NCBI GenBank assembly: GCA_016648135.1
Contig: JADDOH010014684.1
Coordinates: forward strand, 1 to 64,000
DNA length: 64,000 bases
DNA from: Agrypnia vestita
Taxonomy: Eukaryota; Arthropoda; Insecta; Trichoptera; Phryganeidae
Direction of reading: 5' to 3'
In this document: one piece after another, positions 52,968 through 63,734 of the stretch
How the letters are laid out: every line of letters begins with the position of its first letter
How positions within the stretch are numbered: the stretch's first letter is position 1
Notes under the pieces: generated by a model
Told to the model about the DNA's origin: nothing
Databases searched by the model: none
What the model saw: only the letters and a program-made list of their open reading frames with translations
Program-made: the position numbers and the translations under genes

Positions 52968-53803
52968 CTCCCTTTATATTAACTCGTGGCGTCTGCTTGC
53001 TTGCTTGCCGACTTGCCGTCAAAAAAAAACTTTGGATCGATTTTTGACCCTTTTCACGTGATCCATTCGAGCTGAAACTTGGCAAGTAGACTCGTGGCGA
53101 CGATCAAGAAGATCTATCAAATTTTCGTTAAAAAAATTAATAATTATAGTAATTTTGGATTTTTCAGAATTTTTAATAGTTTTTTCAAATTGAAATCATT
53201 ACAAAAGTTTGATTACTAGCAACGGCGGCCCGATAACGTCGCGGAATTTTTTCTAAATTTGAATTACTCCGTCGGTATACATAATAGGTACTTCACTACA
53301 CAAAGCATGAAGTGTCTTATCAAAGCTCAAAACATCTGACATTTTAGAAATATATTAAATTACTGTAGACTCATGGCAACGATCAAGTAGATCTATCAAA
53401 TTTTCGTTAAACAAAATTAATAACTATAGTATAATTTCGAATTTTTAGAAATTTTATGGTTTTTTTAAAAAAAAAAATTCAATTTCCCTAAAACAAAATA
53501 AATAAATAAATAAATTGGAATCATTAGAATAGTTTACGAGCATAGCGGCCCGATAACGTCGCGGAATATTTTATAAATTTGAATTACTCCATCTGTATTC
53601 ATAATAGGTACTTCACTACGAATGTCGAAAATCTAAATTGACTGACAAATGTTTTTAGAATTTAATCTTCAAAGCATGAAGTGTCTTATCAAAGCTCAAA
53701 ACATCTGACATTTTAGAAATATATTAAATTACTGTAAGTTTAGTGTAATGTTATATGTTTTAATTCGTCTTTAATTGTTATTATATTTTACAAAGAAAGG
53801 GAG
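52968..53803 (+). mobile_element. CTCCCTTT-type MITE, copy 4, with internal duplication
   Basis: Starts CTCCCTTTATATTAACTCG and ends AAAGAAAGGGAG. It is 836 bp because the part from the GATCAAG-AGATCTATCAAATT block through the CAAAGCATGAAG block occurs twice (about 53100-53365 and 53366-53715). The second copy contains an A-rich insertion with (AAAT)n near 53500. Confidence 0.72.
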
Positions 53804-53924
53804 TATAATAAAAACTTGGTTTTTATGGGTTACCTTTTTTATCTTAATTATTTAGTTCCACACATAATGTTGTTTGGGCTGATTTCATTAGTCTAGTCAT
53901 TTAAAAGTTTTTACAATAAAATTT

Positions 53925-54060
53925 TTGCACTCCTGTTTAAACCTCCTTAAGATCATCGTACTTTGAATTTCCTCCGGCAGGCTTATCGAAGATTTTTAGA
54001 CCTTTGTACATCCCACAATTTTTGTGAGGTGTTTTCCTTTTTCTCCGGATGTCTTATGTT
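53925..54060 (-). pseudogene. LINE C-terminal scrap
   Basis: Minus strand: CKGLKIFDKPAGGNSKYDDL-like and KEV-TGVQKF in shifted frames, resembling the terminal 'LPEEIK....FK..LK' of CR1-type LINEs (compare 61290-61465). Strongly decayed. Confidence 0.3.
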
Positions 54061-54179
54061 GTCGCTTCCTCTTGTAATGAATGAATAATAATTCATATTC
54101 AGCTTCATCCTATCATCAAAGTAATAAGTAGTTAAGTTAAAAACGTGTTACCCAGCGATAATAATGTGTTTATTTACGA

Positions 54180-54345
54180 GCGATATATTTCAAAATAGTG
54201 TAATCTAAATAAAATCTTTAAGTTTAATAGTTTTAAGTGACTGTACATTGAGTAGTTAATTAATCAGCAATTAATAAATCGCTAATTAATTTCCAGCGTT
54301 TTCATTCATTGTTCCCTGGCACCGACACGTGACAATATTTTAACG
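54180..54345 (+). repeat. LTR-like 3' part
   Basis: TTTTAAGTGACTGTACATTG, AGTTAATTAATCAGCAATTA, ATAAATCGCTAATTAATTT, TCATTCATTGTTCCCTGGCA and CGACACGTGACAATATTTT align with 55990-56110. The 5' part is missing. Confidence 0.5.
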
Positions 54346-54664
54346 CTAATAAATTGTAAAATGTATGCTCTGCGTGTTTATCGATTTATCGAATATTCAA
54401 AATTCCGATAAGGCATAGAAATACATTGAAGGTAGAACACAATACAGGAATGTGGAAACTTCCACCCTTTGTGTGTACCCTTCGGAAACACGGTGTAGCC
54501 GGGGACACCTGTTAAACGGATACCTATTGTGAAATATTTGATTTATACGACGGTTATAAATGCATGTTCAATTTATTCACAATCGATACCGGTTTGTAAG
54601 GTGACTGTGGTCACCAACTTAAAAGATTCATTAACATTTAAAAGCAGAAAATTATAATATAATT

Positions 54665-55027
54665 CAGAATATTTTGAGTTTGTTCAAATCTTTCAGAACA
54701 GTGCTGGATTTATGTCACATAGACATTATTAATCAATTAGTGTATATTATAGATATCTCACAGAGACGAAACTGTATTAATTATGGGAAAGTAGGTATAG
54801 AAGTCATTTGGGTGTAACAGGACTTATGACCTGTCTTTTTATGGTTGGCTTAAGTGATCACTTTACTTTACCACAAATGGCGAATGTTACAATTGTGTAA
54901 AGTGATCACTTAAGCCAACCATAAAAAGACAGGTCATAAGTCCTGTTACACCCAAATGACTTCTATACCTTCTTTCCCATAATTAATACAATTTCGTCTC
55001 TGTGAGATATCTATAATATACACTAAT
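54665..55027 (+). mobile_element. foldback element, copy D, shortened (13-bp target duplication)
   Basis: The leader starts CAGAATATTTTGAG at 54665. Left arm to about 54865, then directly the right arm from about 54880 to CACTAAT at 55027. Most of the distal arm and loop seen in copies A and B is missing. TTATAATATAATT lies on both sides (54652-54664 and 55028-55040), a perfect 13-bp duplication. Same orientation as copy A. Confidence 0.88.
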
Positions 55028-55040
55028 TTATAATATAATT

Positions 55041-55615
55041 ATTCAAACTGTTTCAATTACCAAATGCGGAAGACATAATAAAGCAAGTTTATTTACTAAA
55101 AATACGTAAAGAGGAAAATATGAACCAAAATCTGGAATTCTATAAACCAATGAAAAATGGACACCAAATTGTTTAAATTTAAAACAACAAAAATGCAGAA
55201 AAATTATATTTACAAAACCATCAGGTTCTACAATAAACTCCCCATCGAAATATGCAATAACCATTCAGAAAAAAAAAATTCTGGTACTCTCGAAACTTGA
55301 ATAGTATTGTATGAAATATAATTTTAATCAAGTCAAGATGTTCGTGTTTTTTATCAATTTTAACGAATAATCTCTGCAATTTAAAATCTCAAATCCTTCA
55401 ATAATAAATTAATGATATCAATGATTGCACTTTTTTTCCGTCTGTAACTATTTTTATATCTATATGATTAAAGTAACCTACATTTAATTTATTTTTTTGC
55501 GTACAATACGAAGCCTGTATCAAATTTCTGAAAATTTTAAATCTTTATATAAGACTTGTAAAAGGGCAGAATAAGAATTTTAAAAAAAACATATTTAAAC
55601 GCAATGGCAAGTAAA
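55041..55615. other. AT-rich spacer
   Basis: The minus strand (55043-55264) is open for 73 codons. A plus-strand reading ENMNQNLEFYKPMKNGHQIV-like is also possible, but neither is recognisable. Confidence 0.3.
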
Positions 55616-55619
55616 AAGA

Positions 55620-56103
55620 ACTATCGAAGGATCTAGAATGGCCTATCTAAGATTATCTAAACCTTCCGGTAACGTCTAGAAACAACTGGACCTTCTCGTA
55701 AACACTATTATAATCAAATAATCTGTATATAATACCGGCATTTGGATATAAATACTGCGTGAGGCGGAGGGAGTTAAGTTGTCATATTTGACTGTTCAAT
55801 TCAGTGCGAAGTACGCGCGAGCCGTAAGACGGCACCCAGGGTGGCCAGTCGTAAATTGCGAAGCGATAGATATCGAGCGAAATAATCGAACGAAGTAACT
55901 ATTACTAAGTGCGAGAATTGAGTGTTCCACAAGCGATAAAAAATAAATTGTTCATATACCAGTGATATATTGCAAAACATTGTAGATTATAGAATAGCGT
56001 TAGGTGACTTGTACATTGAATAATTAATTGACCATTAATAAATAAATCGTTAAATAATTTTGAGTGTTTTTATTCATTCCTCACGCAGCTACGACACGTG
56101 ACA
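55620..56103 (+). repeat. LTR-like repeat with TATA box, ending CGTGACA
   Basis: TATAAAT at 55747-55753; 3' end CACGTGACA at 56103. Sister of the minus-strand copy 46740-47190, with about 480 bp alignable. The 5' part carries TCTAGAA pieces (55631, 55675). A target duplication and primer site were not identified. A solo LTR is the best reading. Confidence 0.6.
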
Positions 56104-56109
56104 GTATTA

Positions 56110-56740
56110 TTAATTTCCGCTTATTCCTGACCATTCCTGGTAAAAGAATTCACCCATTTAACCCTTTTTTGCAGACATTTTCCATATATTGTAATAAACT
56201 TCCGGTACTTGCCGGCATTAAACCGGGTCTCTTATCTCTAACTACAGCATTAAGAGTTCTAGATCTACTTTAATTAATGTTCTCTTATTTGTAATTTATT
56301 AGAAAAGAGATTATTTTAGTTTTTATGTCTACTTTGGATCCTACTTACTCTATGTATACACGTTAAACTCCAGTTGAATAAGATTCTTGACTTCGTCTTG
56401 ACGTTATGAATATTAAATAACTAATATTTTGTTACTATCCATGCATATGATTTTTTATATATATTACTTTACTTATTATTATACAATATATACTGTTCTT
56501 ACTGTCCACATTTTATATTTATATACTCAATTAATTAATCAATTAATCTTATAGTTATGTAGTATTTTGTTGTATATTTTTATTATTTTTTGTTCTCACT
56601 ATATTGTTCGGCTGCTCATCTCGGCACAGGTTCTTCCTAGTGAGATGAGCGGCTCCGTCTCATATGTCATGTAACAAGATGAAGATAAATAAATAAAAAA
56701 AATAAACAAAAAAAAATATTTAGTCAGTAAATTCAATCTC
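56110..56740. other. unrecognised segment
   Basis: Frame 56064-56273 ends SLTTALRVLDLL without a recognisable domain; it may be a LINE tail. 56640-56700 ends in (AAAT)n-like sequence, which supports an old LINE 3' end, not provable here. Confidence 0.3.
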
Positions 56741-56950
56741 TCGAACACTCTACAACATTCTACAACACTCTGCAATACTCTGGAATCGATGAGACATTCT
56801 CATAAACTGGAAATGTCGTTCTAGAAAAATTTAGTGACTTCGTATGTTAAAGAATATTGCTCCGATATAATTCATGTCACAGTAACTTCGGTAATAAATA
56901 AAAACTTTTTAGTGCTACATATGGCTCCCACATCTCGTCTCGTGACAATA
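56740..56950 (+). repeat. LTR-like segment ending CGTGACAATATT
   Basis: Short TCTCGAACACTCTACAACAT and GTTCTAGAAAAATT pieces are followed by GGCTCCCACATCTCGTCTCG and TGACAATATT. The end is shared with 16103, 54340 and 56103. Confidence 0.4.
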
Positions 56951-56959
56951 TTTATTAAA

Positions 56960-57404
56960 CTTAAGTATAATTGACTGTTATTATTATTCATATTTTTTTT
57001 TTATTTGTGCTTCTCTCTTACACGATTTGCGAGGTGCTTCCTCCTGTGCGTGTAAGAGTCGGGTATACTCAATAATACTGCGACATTTGTCCGACACTGA
57101 ATATACAATAATATACAATATTTGGTTTATTTCGCGACCATCTGTCTTGCCGAGCAAGCTTGTAATGCCTAGCTCGTCATACCTTACGCCCCTCTTGGGC
57201 CACGCATACACAGAACACACTCGCACGCACACGCACGCACATCGAAATTTGCCATAAAATCACAAGACCCATACATTATTTGACATTGAACACAGTAAGA
57301 TTCTGCTAGCAGCGTAAGATTTCTTCCTTTCCTTCCAAATTGGTTATCTTCAATCATCAATGCGGTTATCTTAACTATACCCTACGAAACGAAAAACTCG
57401 GTAT
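56960..57404. other. spacer with (ACGC)n run
   Basis: CGCACGCACACGCACGCACA at 57222-57241. Two overlapping 76-82-codon frames on opposite strands are unrecognised. Confidence 0.35.
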
Positions 57405-57610
57405 TGGGTATTGTAATGAAACTCACCAATTATAAACTTTTATTAAACTCAAAGTCACTTAATACGAAACACTATTCCGTAATTCGCACTAGAATATTCC
57501 ACCCACCTCTCGTATACTTTATTCACTTCATCAGAGTTATGGGGAATAGTCCGAATTTTCTCTTATATATTTGTGTATTCGACCGGATTCCAGATTATTC
57601 CAAATTATTT
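57405..57610 (-). repeat. LTR-like fragment, minus strand
   Basis: AAACTTTTATTAAACTCAAA, GTCACTTAATACGAAACACT and CCGTAATTCGCACTAGAATA align in order with 43710-43790 and 50030-50080. No ends defined. Confidence 0.4.
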
Positions 57611-57876
57611 GGAAAACCTTTTTCACGTCCATCAACACGTTGGCCGTTAGCCACGAATGAACGTTCTTTTGTTATTCTTGTACCAATATTCGCTTACTTT
57701 TAAAACAAGGATTTGAAAAATCCGCCAACCTATCAATATAATATTTTTCCCGATCAGAAATTTCAATATCAAAAAACGACACATAAATGGAAGGTTTTCA
57801 AATATCTTCGATCGAAATTTAATTGAAATATATTCCAAGTTCTTTTATCCTGTATTTGTGCACAGTGGAGCATTAA

Positions 57877-58637
57877 GCCATGTATTCACTAGGGGACAAA
57901 TCGCGAAACATTCCGCTCGGCATGTCGCATCAACCTCTACGCTCATGTTTCGGGGACAATGACGCGGCCATTTGACGTGTACACACCGGGACTCGCATAT
58001 CTTGTCGCGGAAATGTCACCCGATGAGCTTATGTTGACAGCTGCGGTATCTCATTTGGCGAAAACGGGGTTCCGCGCAATTCTAAATGTTTTTTTGGGTC
58101 GCAATTTCAAATTAACGAGGTTTTACTGTAGTAAATTGAATATTATTAAAAACAAGGTCCTTTTTGCAAATAATTATTGTTTTCCAGACGTCGCGGAAAT
58201 ATATCGCCTTATGAGGTTATGATGATAGCCGCGTATCTGTTTATTTTAATGAGTTTATCGAAAAGTAAGAGGAGAAAAAAGAGGAGAATGCGAAATTATT
58301 TACTGCAAAGAGAAAAAAGGACGGACATTCTATGCGATCTTCGATCGATACAGCTCGATGAGTTCGAGAACGATTTCGTTTCCCCGCATTGTCATCTTGA
58401 CAGATACAGCGCATGCGTATTCACTTGTAAACATACCACGTGGTACTGACGCTCCGCGGAATGTTGCAGTGAGTACGCTCGGGTATCGTGCGCATGGCAA
58501 CGTTGCCACGGCACGTAGAAATGCCGCGCTGTGTTGTGCGCGAGGTCGCGGAACAGTGCACGACGTTGCAACGTCACGTAGACTCTATGCCGCGCGTGCT
58601 GTTGAGGGACAATTTGTCCCCTAGTGAATACATGGCT
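57877..58637 (+). mobile_element. PIF/Harbinger element, copy 2 (761 bp), TTA duplication
   Basis: Same inverted ends as 28408-29162, flanked by TTA on both sides (57874-57876 and 58638-58640). Nearly identical in sequence to copy 1 over the whole length. Differences include an AGCGC insertion near 58408. Confidence 0.9.
57959..58449 (+). pseudogene. Harbinger-type coding remnant, sister of 28491-29149
   Basis: Frame 1 (57959-58222) reads MTRPFDVYTPGLAYLVAEMS, PDELMLTAAVSHLAKTGFRA. Frame 2 (58177-58449) reads FSRRRGNISPYEVMMIAAYL, SKRRKKRRMRNYLLQREKRT, DILCDLRSIQLDEFENDFVS. Both frames stay open in both copies, with mostly single-residue changes between them. The DDE catalytic part is missing. 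The splice-acceptor-like TTTTCCAG before frame 2 is conserved. Past 58390 the indel changes the frame; the terminal part is inverted-repeat tail. Confidence 0.42.
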
Positions 58638-58854
58638 TTAATCATTTTTATCATCAAAAAAAATGTAAAACAATTCATTCGAATAATGAGTTCCCGTGTT
58701 TGCGACGTGGAATTTGTGGTCTCAAAGAAGAATTGGAATGCCTCAAAATATCATATTCATCTCTGTGACCTTATAATATCGTATTCATCTCTGAGCCCTT
58801 ATAATATCGGTTTTTCAACCTCAGTCATAACTCACGCATGCGCGCTGTACCAGA

Positions 58855-59010
58855 AACAAAACATACTCTTCCGTGAATATCTAATTAATGATCTACCGTC
58901 ACCTACCAAATTCGAAAGCAATTCCATTGACATTATACTCGATGGTAAATTGATTTTCAATAAGCATATCGACAATATGGTCACTAATACATCACCTATG
59001 TTAACTTTGT
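58855..59010 (+). pseudogene. LINE reverse transcriptase scrap
   Basis: IDIILDGKLIFNKHIDNMVT followed by NTSPMLTL resembles the 'LGV.LD.KL.FN.HID..V..A...LGF' segment after the RT active site in Jockey-type LINEs. Only about 45 residues. The continuing frame to 59150 is not LINE. Confidence 0.45.
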
Positions 59011-59911
59011 CATCCGTGCATGTAATCTACGAATATTCGTATTCGCCGAGTAGTAGATGTTTACCGAATATTCGTATTCGCCGAATATCATCACGAATAT
59101 TAAAAACAATTACGCAAATTACGGTTTGGCTGTGCACCGTCACAGTATAGTAAACATACAGTATTACATCTTCATACAAACAACCGAAACGACGCCCTTC
59201 GAAATCTCGGTATACTTCGGTCTACGCGGTCGCCGCAGGGCTGCAGTAACGTACGGACGCAAGCAGTGTGAGCACATACATTTACCTCAATTGATGGCAC
59301 CCCAAACCCTAAAGAGTCAGTCAATGAGCAGCCCTGGTGCGTGTTTAACCAAGTTTAAGTACCAAGCGGCCGTAGGTATTTATTTCAAGGACACTGCCGA
59401 GACAACATACTGTATACTTTACTATACTGTGGCACCGTGTATCCGAACACACCTACTCACTCTATTATTGAGAATTCCCCTATTATTGAGTTCTCAAGTT
59501 GTCAACTGTTACTTATTTCACAGCATAGCATGAGTTCTTTCATCTAGTTTCGTTGGGTTATTAATAAGGTTAGGTGCTCATTTCGTGTAGTTTTTGTTCT
59601 GTAATACGTATTGTTCGATTTATTTCCGTTGTGTGTAAAAGTGTTAACTCTTATAAAAATTAAATCTAATAACACGATCTCTCGTTAGTGTGAAAAAAGC
59701 GATATTTTTTCGACCGCTAGCAATGTACAAACGGATAAAAAAATGTTGCGCTTTTTGAACATAAATTTGCCGGTGGTAAATATTAATTATTAAATCTCTT
59801 AGTAAAAAAAGAACAGTGGTGTATTATTTGATCTTGTTAAATTATTCGTATTCGCCGAATAGTAGGCTTGATATTCGTATTCGTGAAAGTAGTATTCGTT
59901 GCACCACTACT
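59010..59911. mobile_element. possible hAT element with TTCGTATTCGCCGAA repeats
   Basis: The right end reads GTATTCGTTGCACCACTACTG at 59889-59910, a typical hAT end in reverse. Subterminal ATTCGTATTCGCCGAATA occurs at 59074-59092 and 59845-59862, in relative inverted/palindromic arrangement. The left terminal repeat is not recognisable (expected CAGTAGTGGTGC). The interior (59150-59830) has no recognised transposase; the 158-codon frame at 59057-59533 is unrecognised. Confidence 0.4.
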
Positions 59912-60795
59912 GTAAAGAGTCAAATGATCTTTTTACTATAAGAACTCTATGTTTCTCATATTCGTTCGTAGTATTTTGGAATATGCTTCTCAGGTACGGG
60001 ACCCAGGCTAGACAGTACACAAGAGAAGAATTGAAAGCGTGGATTTTGCTGCCTTTGTATTTATGCCCCATCAGAATAGCTATTCGTCGAAGTTTTGCTC
60101 ACTCCACAGTCCAAAGGCTAACCATTGACCTCTCGACAGAGCAGCGAACCTACTAACACGCGCACAAACGTTATATCCAGCTAATCATTAGTCGACTCCG
60201 AACATAATAAGGGTGTGGACCGTGGGTCAAAAATGATTAAGGCGTGGAACAGGGTCGTAAATTTGGATATAAATTATTGGTTATGTCAAGAAGACAAAAC
60301 CTAAATTATCGTTCATCATTCTGACAGAACATTCTTCAATGATTATAATTTTATCGCCAAAATTGATAATGTTTCACGATTAGTTCATTTATTTTCTATG
60401 TTTGTAGCGTTAACTTTGTGGTTGGACATAATTATTAAATTTAATTAAACAACTTTGTTCTAACCTCTTAACTGGTAACTCTACATCTACCGGTTCCGAT
60501 TCCAACTTTTGGAAACGGGCCACACCTTTGAAAAGGAAAACGGTATCGAAATTCTACACGTAAACGATTGGGGCCTTAGATTAGTTAACTTAGAAGTACT
60601 AGAAATAAAAAATGCCTGAACACTAAAGCCAATATAATTAACAACCAGATACATTTTATGAATAGCCCGTTACTAGACATATTCCCCATTTCGGCGTAAA
60701 TTTATCAATTACCCCCACCATAGCTATAGCCACGCCCCGTTCAAAAATTGATTTGTTTGCTAGAATAGATACTGGATAGATAGTGTGCGTCCGTC
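59912..60795. other. intergenic DNA, nothing recognised
   Basis: An 85-codon frame (59899-60156) contains LCFSYSFVVFWNMLLRYGTQ, then REELKAWILLPLY; it could be a LINE scrap (LEY...VW) but is too short to call. Confidence 0.3.
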
Positions 60796-60822
60796 CTGAT
60801 GAAGATACGGTGGTTTGGAAAC
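60796..60822 (+). other. hammerhead-like boxes
   Basis: CTGATGA at 60796-60802 and GAAAC at 60818-60822. The stem between them is weak. Listed because it follows the same spacing as the other motifs. Confidence 0.25.
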
Positions 60823-60876
60823 CGGTAGACGTAGAGTTAAGTTAAGTGGTCAATACAAAGTTTTTAAACCTTTATG

Positions 60877-61133
60877 AGGTTAAGAAAATATATGAGGCGA
60901 GTGTTGAAGGCAACAGGAATAGAGGGCGTCCGCGAAAGACCTCGCACAATCTGATACTACAAGTATTTGAGGATGGCCCTGTTAAAAGCCTCAACAACCG
61001 TAGAATTTGTATGAGAATATGTATGAATATAGCCAAAGCAAAAGTGGTGTGTCAAGATAGAAGAATATGTCATTCTCTCTCTCCGCCTACCCCTGTGGAG
61101 AAACAGCGTGATGGTAAGTTAGTTAGGTAGAGA
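60877..61133 (+). pseudogene. RTE 3' end, older copy
   Basis: VKKIYEASVEGNRNRGRPRK, then TSHNLILQVFEDGPVKSLNN, then ICMNIAKAKVVCQDRR, ending near PPTPVEKQRDG with a (GTTA)-like tail GGTAAGTTAGTTAGG. Point changes distinguish it from the recent copies. Coding still open, but only the last 80 residues are present. Confidence 0.78.
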
Positions 61134-61289
61134 AACCTAATATGTAGTTTTCGTCTGTGATTATCATAAGAATGGTTGGTATTAATTATATGGTTGGTGA
61201 ATTCTGAGAAATTGTTGTTTGTTAAACGACGGCGATGTTTTTTTAAATATTTTTTATTCTTAAAATAGATAATATAATATAATAATAAC

Positions 61290-61465
61290 CTTTATATTTC
61301 CTAATATATACAATGTAAAATATCAGTAAATCAAATTTCTAATCAAAAGCACCTATCACGAACATTCTTAGTTTTTTTCTTAAAAGTTTTCATATTTTGT
61401 TCGTCTCTAATATCCTCTGGCAGACTCACATACAACTTTATGTTCCTTTATTCTTATATTTAGGA
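61290..61465 (-). pseudogene. CR1-like LINE C-terminus, minus strand
   Basis: IKLYVSLPEDIRDEQNMKTF then KKKTKNVRDRCF and a stop. 'LP..I......FK..LK' is the usual terminal helix. Head to head with the next fragment. Confidence 0.5.
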
Positions 61466-61470
61466 TCCTT

Positions 61471-62115
61471 GTGGCTTGGCCTAAGTATTTACTTTCACAA
61501 TCTCCAGAAGATAAAATCAAACAGTTACAATTAAGATTCCTAAAACTTATGGTAGATAATAGAACCAAATGTATGTACAAGGATGATTATAATAAATTAA
61601 TCAAAGTATGCAAAATATTACCAATTGACCAAAAAGTAAAATATAATATAATACTAGAAGAAATGATAAATAATATTAATATACACACTGACACGCACCA
61701 TAACTATGCAACCAGATCGACAGGACGAACAATGAGAATACCAATCACTAACAACGTGTATGGCGAAAGGAAAAGAGAATATATTGTGCCAAGAATCTTT
61801 AATAAATTAGATAAAAAATTCTTTGAGATGATGCAAGACAAAAAAACTCCATTGGCTTCAAAAAAGTACAAGCTAAAAGAATATATATTAAAGCTATGAA
61901 CCTAATCTTACATTAATTTATAATTACATATCATGTATCACTTGTAAAAAAATATGCAACACTCGATAATAACCTACTATCTTCATTATAAAATAAAAAT
62001 TATTGTCAAATATTGAAGGCAACCATGCCGTAAAACTGCTGTGCAGTTTGGCATATGTTTAATGTAATAAATATTTTTAAAAAATAAATTAAAACTGTAA
62101 AAAAAAAAAAAAAAG
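61471..62115 (+). pseudogene. CR1-like LINE C-terminus with 3' UTR and poly-A
   Basis: Frame 61471-61899 (142 codons): SPEDKIKQLQLRFLKLMVDN, YKDDYNKLIKVCKILPIDQK, HHNYATRSTGRTMRIPITNN, VYGERKREYIVPRIFNKLDK. The layout 'LQ...LK........Y......IL......L........H.Y.TR........R..YG.....Y..P..FN.L' is the C-terminal domain of CR1/Jockey-type polyproteins. Stop at 61897-61899. A 200-bp 3' UTR ends in A15 at about 62099-62114. RT palm absent; 5' truncation near 61465. Confidence 0.72.
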
Positions 62116-62119
62116 TAAT

Positions 62120-62560
62120 TTCTTATACCCCGCTCTATAAAAGTTAACATCAAAGACACAGCTTTGAGTCTAGAGTTCTGCAGCCCTGGACTGCCAATTA
62201 TAATTTAAAAAAAGCTCTTGTATTGACTGTAAGAATTTTAAGTTAATAAGGGCGGTGTTTGGAACGAGGGCTTTAAGGCGATTAATTCGAACAAAATGGT
62301 TCCTACGCGAGTGTAAATACGCCTTTACAGGTCGTTAATTAAAAGCAGCCCACCTCCATTACTTTGTGATCTACTTCTTGTATTTCAAATAAGAACCGAC
62401 TTTGTCTGACCCAAAAAGGGAAGTTTCTGTAATAAGCTTTTGGTGATGCTGTCCTTTGGAGCCTGTGGAGCAAGAAATACGCAGGGATGTGGACAAAACT
62501 CGTGCACCGATGCCACCACGAATATAATTAAGCTATAAAAATCTCTTTGAACTGAATTGC
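62120..62560. other. spacer
   Basis: The 87-codon minus frame (62385-62648) is unrecognised. Confidence 0.35.
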
Positions 62561-62564
62561 ATAA

Positions 62565-62690
62565 CTCGAGGTAGTTAGTTATGCAGAAAGCGACTAACCC
62601 AAAAGACGTTGAGTTGAGAAAATGGCTTCTAATAATTTGAATCAACAAAAACCTAATACGTCAATCTTAATTCATTATTTTATATATTTT
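62565..62690 (+). repeat. Jockey-like LINE 3' tail, same as 17705-17825
   Basis: GTAGTTAGTTATGCAGAAAG, AATTGAGAAAATGGCTTCTA-like, and AACAAAAACCTAATACGTCA align with the end of 17484-17757 and its downstream sequence. Only the last 25 codons and the UTR remain. Confidence 0.6.
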
Positions 62691-62793
62691 TTTAATAGGA
62701 CTCATTTTAAAAATATGTTTTATGATATTATTTATGTATAAAGCTGCAACTCTACATTGGAGATTATCCTCCGTAAGATAAAAATATTACATT

Positions 62794-63484
62794 GACAGAT
62801 AACAATTTACATCTTTCTCCCTCCCTCTATATCTATCTCATGTAGAAACTTACAGAAACAAACACCGACGTAAAGCTATGGTCTCGTTTATTTTTAATTT
62901 TTATTATCGTTTATCAAGTGTTGGGATAAAGATCTTAAAGATCCAGATATATTTCTGTTTGTTTAAATTTTTTTATTCTTTCTTTCTATATAATTAATAT
63001 GCCTTAGTATATCATAAATGTTTATCATTACTGACATATTTCTGTTTGCTTAAATTTTTTATTCTTTCTTTCTATATAATTAATATATTTCTAAATGTGG
63101 AGACCTGTAATTGGCCATCTATATTGTATCAATGTTTTCTATGCTTTTTTTTTGTGCTGTTGGTCTTCCATAAACATTAAATAAATAAATAAAAAATAAA
63201 TAAATATCTGTCAAAAAATGTCACGATGGGAAGATTTGAATACGCGGTAACTCCGAACGCGGTCATGACAAGTTTAGCCATGATACTTCATCCGGACGCT
63301 GTGGATGAAGAAATTAATACGTTTGTAAGAAACAATCTTTCTTACATCATCTTTTAATACAGTGTATTTGAGCCTTAGAATTACAAAATCCGCTCTGGAC
63401 ATTTTTAATTTTTATTATCGTCTATTAAGTGTTGGGGGATAAAGATCTTAAAGATCCAGACATTTTTATTTTCAAAATCGGGCC
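62794..63484. mobile_element. second copy of the long-armed foldback, left arm missing, with insertion
   Basis: Starts in the centre of the 50627 element (TGACAGATAACAATTTACAT), continues to CTTAAAGATCCAGATAT. It is then interrupted by about 250 bp ending in AAATAAATAAATAAAAAATA (62950-63205), and resumes CTGTCAAAAAATGTCACGAT through the right arm to ...CCAGACATTTTTATTTTCAA. The inserted DNA has a tandem duplication of about 90 bp (ATATTTCTGTTTG start at 62947 and 63040) and looks like a retroelement 3' end. Confidence 0.72.
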
Positions 63485-63734
63485 GACTATCTACCTGAGG
63501 CGTAGAAAACGTTCAACCCACTTGGATGTTTACTGTAAAATTATCGTCGTGAAGTAACGGCAGATTTAAAAATGTTTTCAATTAATATTTTTGTTTGCCA
63601 ATGATTTATAAATTTAAAGCCGCAGTCAAACCGCTTGGACATTTTATGAGTCAATTGAACGGTATTCGCCGAGACGTGAGTTAGAAAAATACTGAATTTA
63701 CAAAAAACTACCGCACTTAAAGATAACCTACTGA

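Noticed and set aside
57027..57257. 76-codon plus frame and 82-codon minus frame over the same DNA
   Set aside because: Mutually overlapping, end in (ACGC)n repeat, no domains.
58488..59150. 220-codon frame
   Set aside because: It fuses the Harbinger inverted-repeat tail with a LINE scrap and hAT-like DNA; the frame crosses element boundaries by chance.
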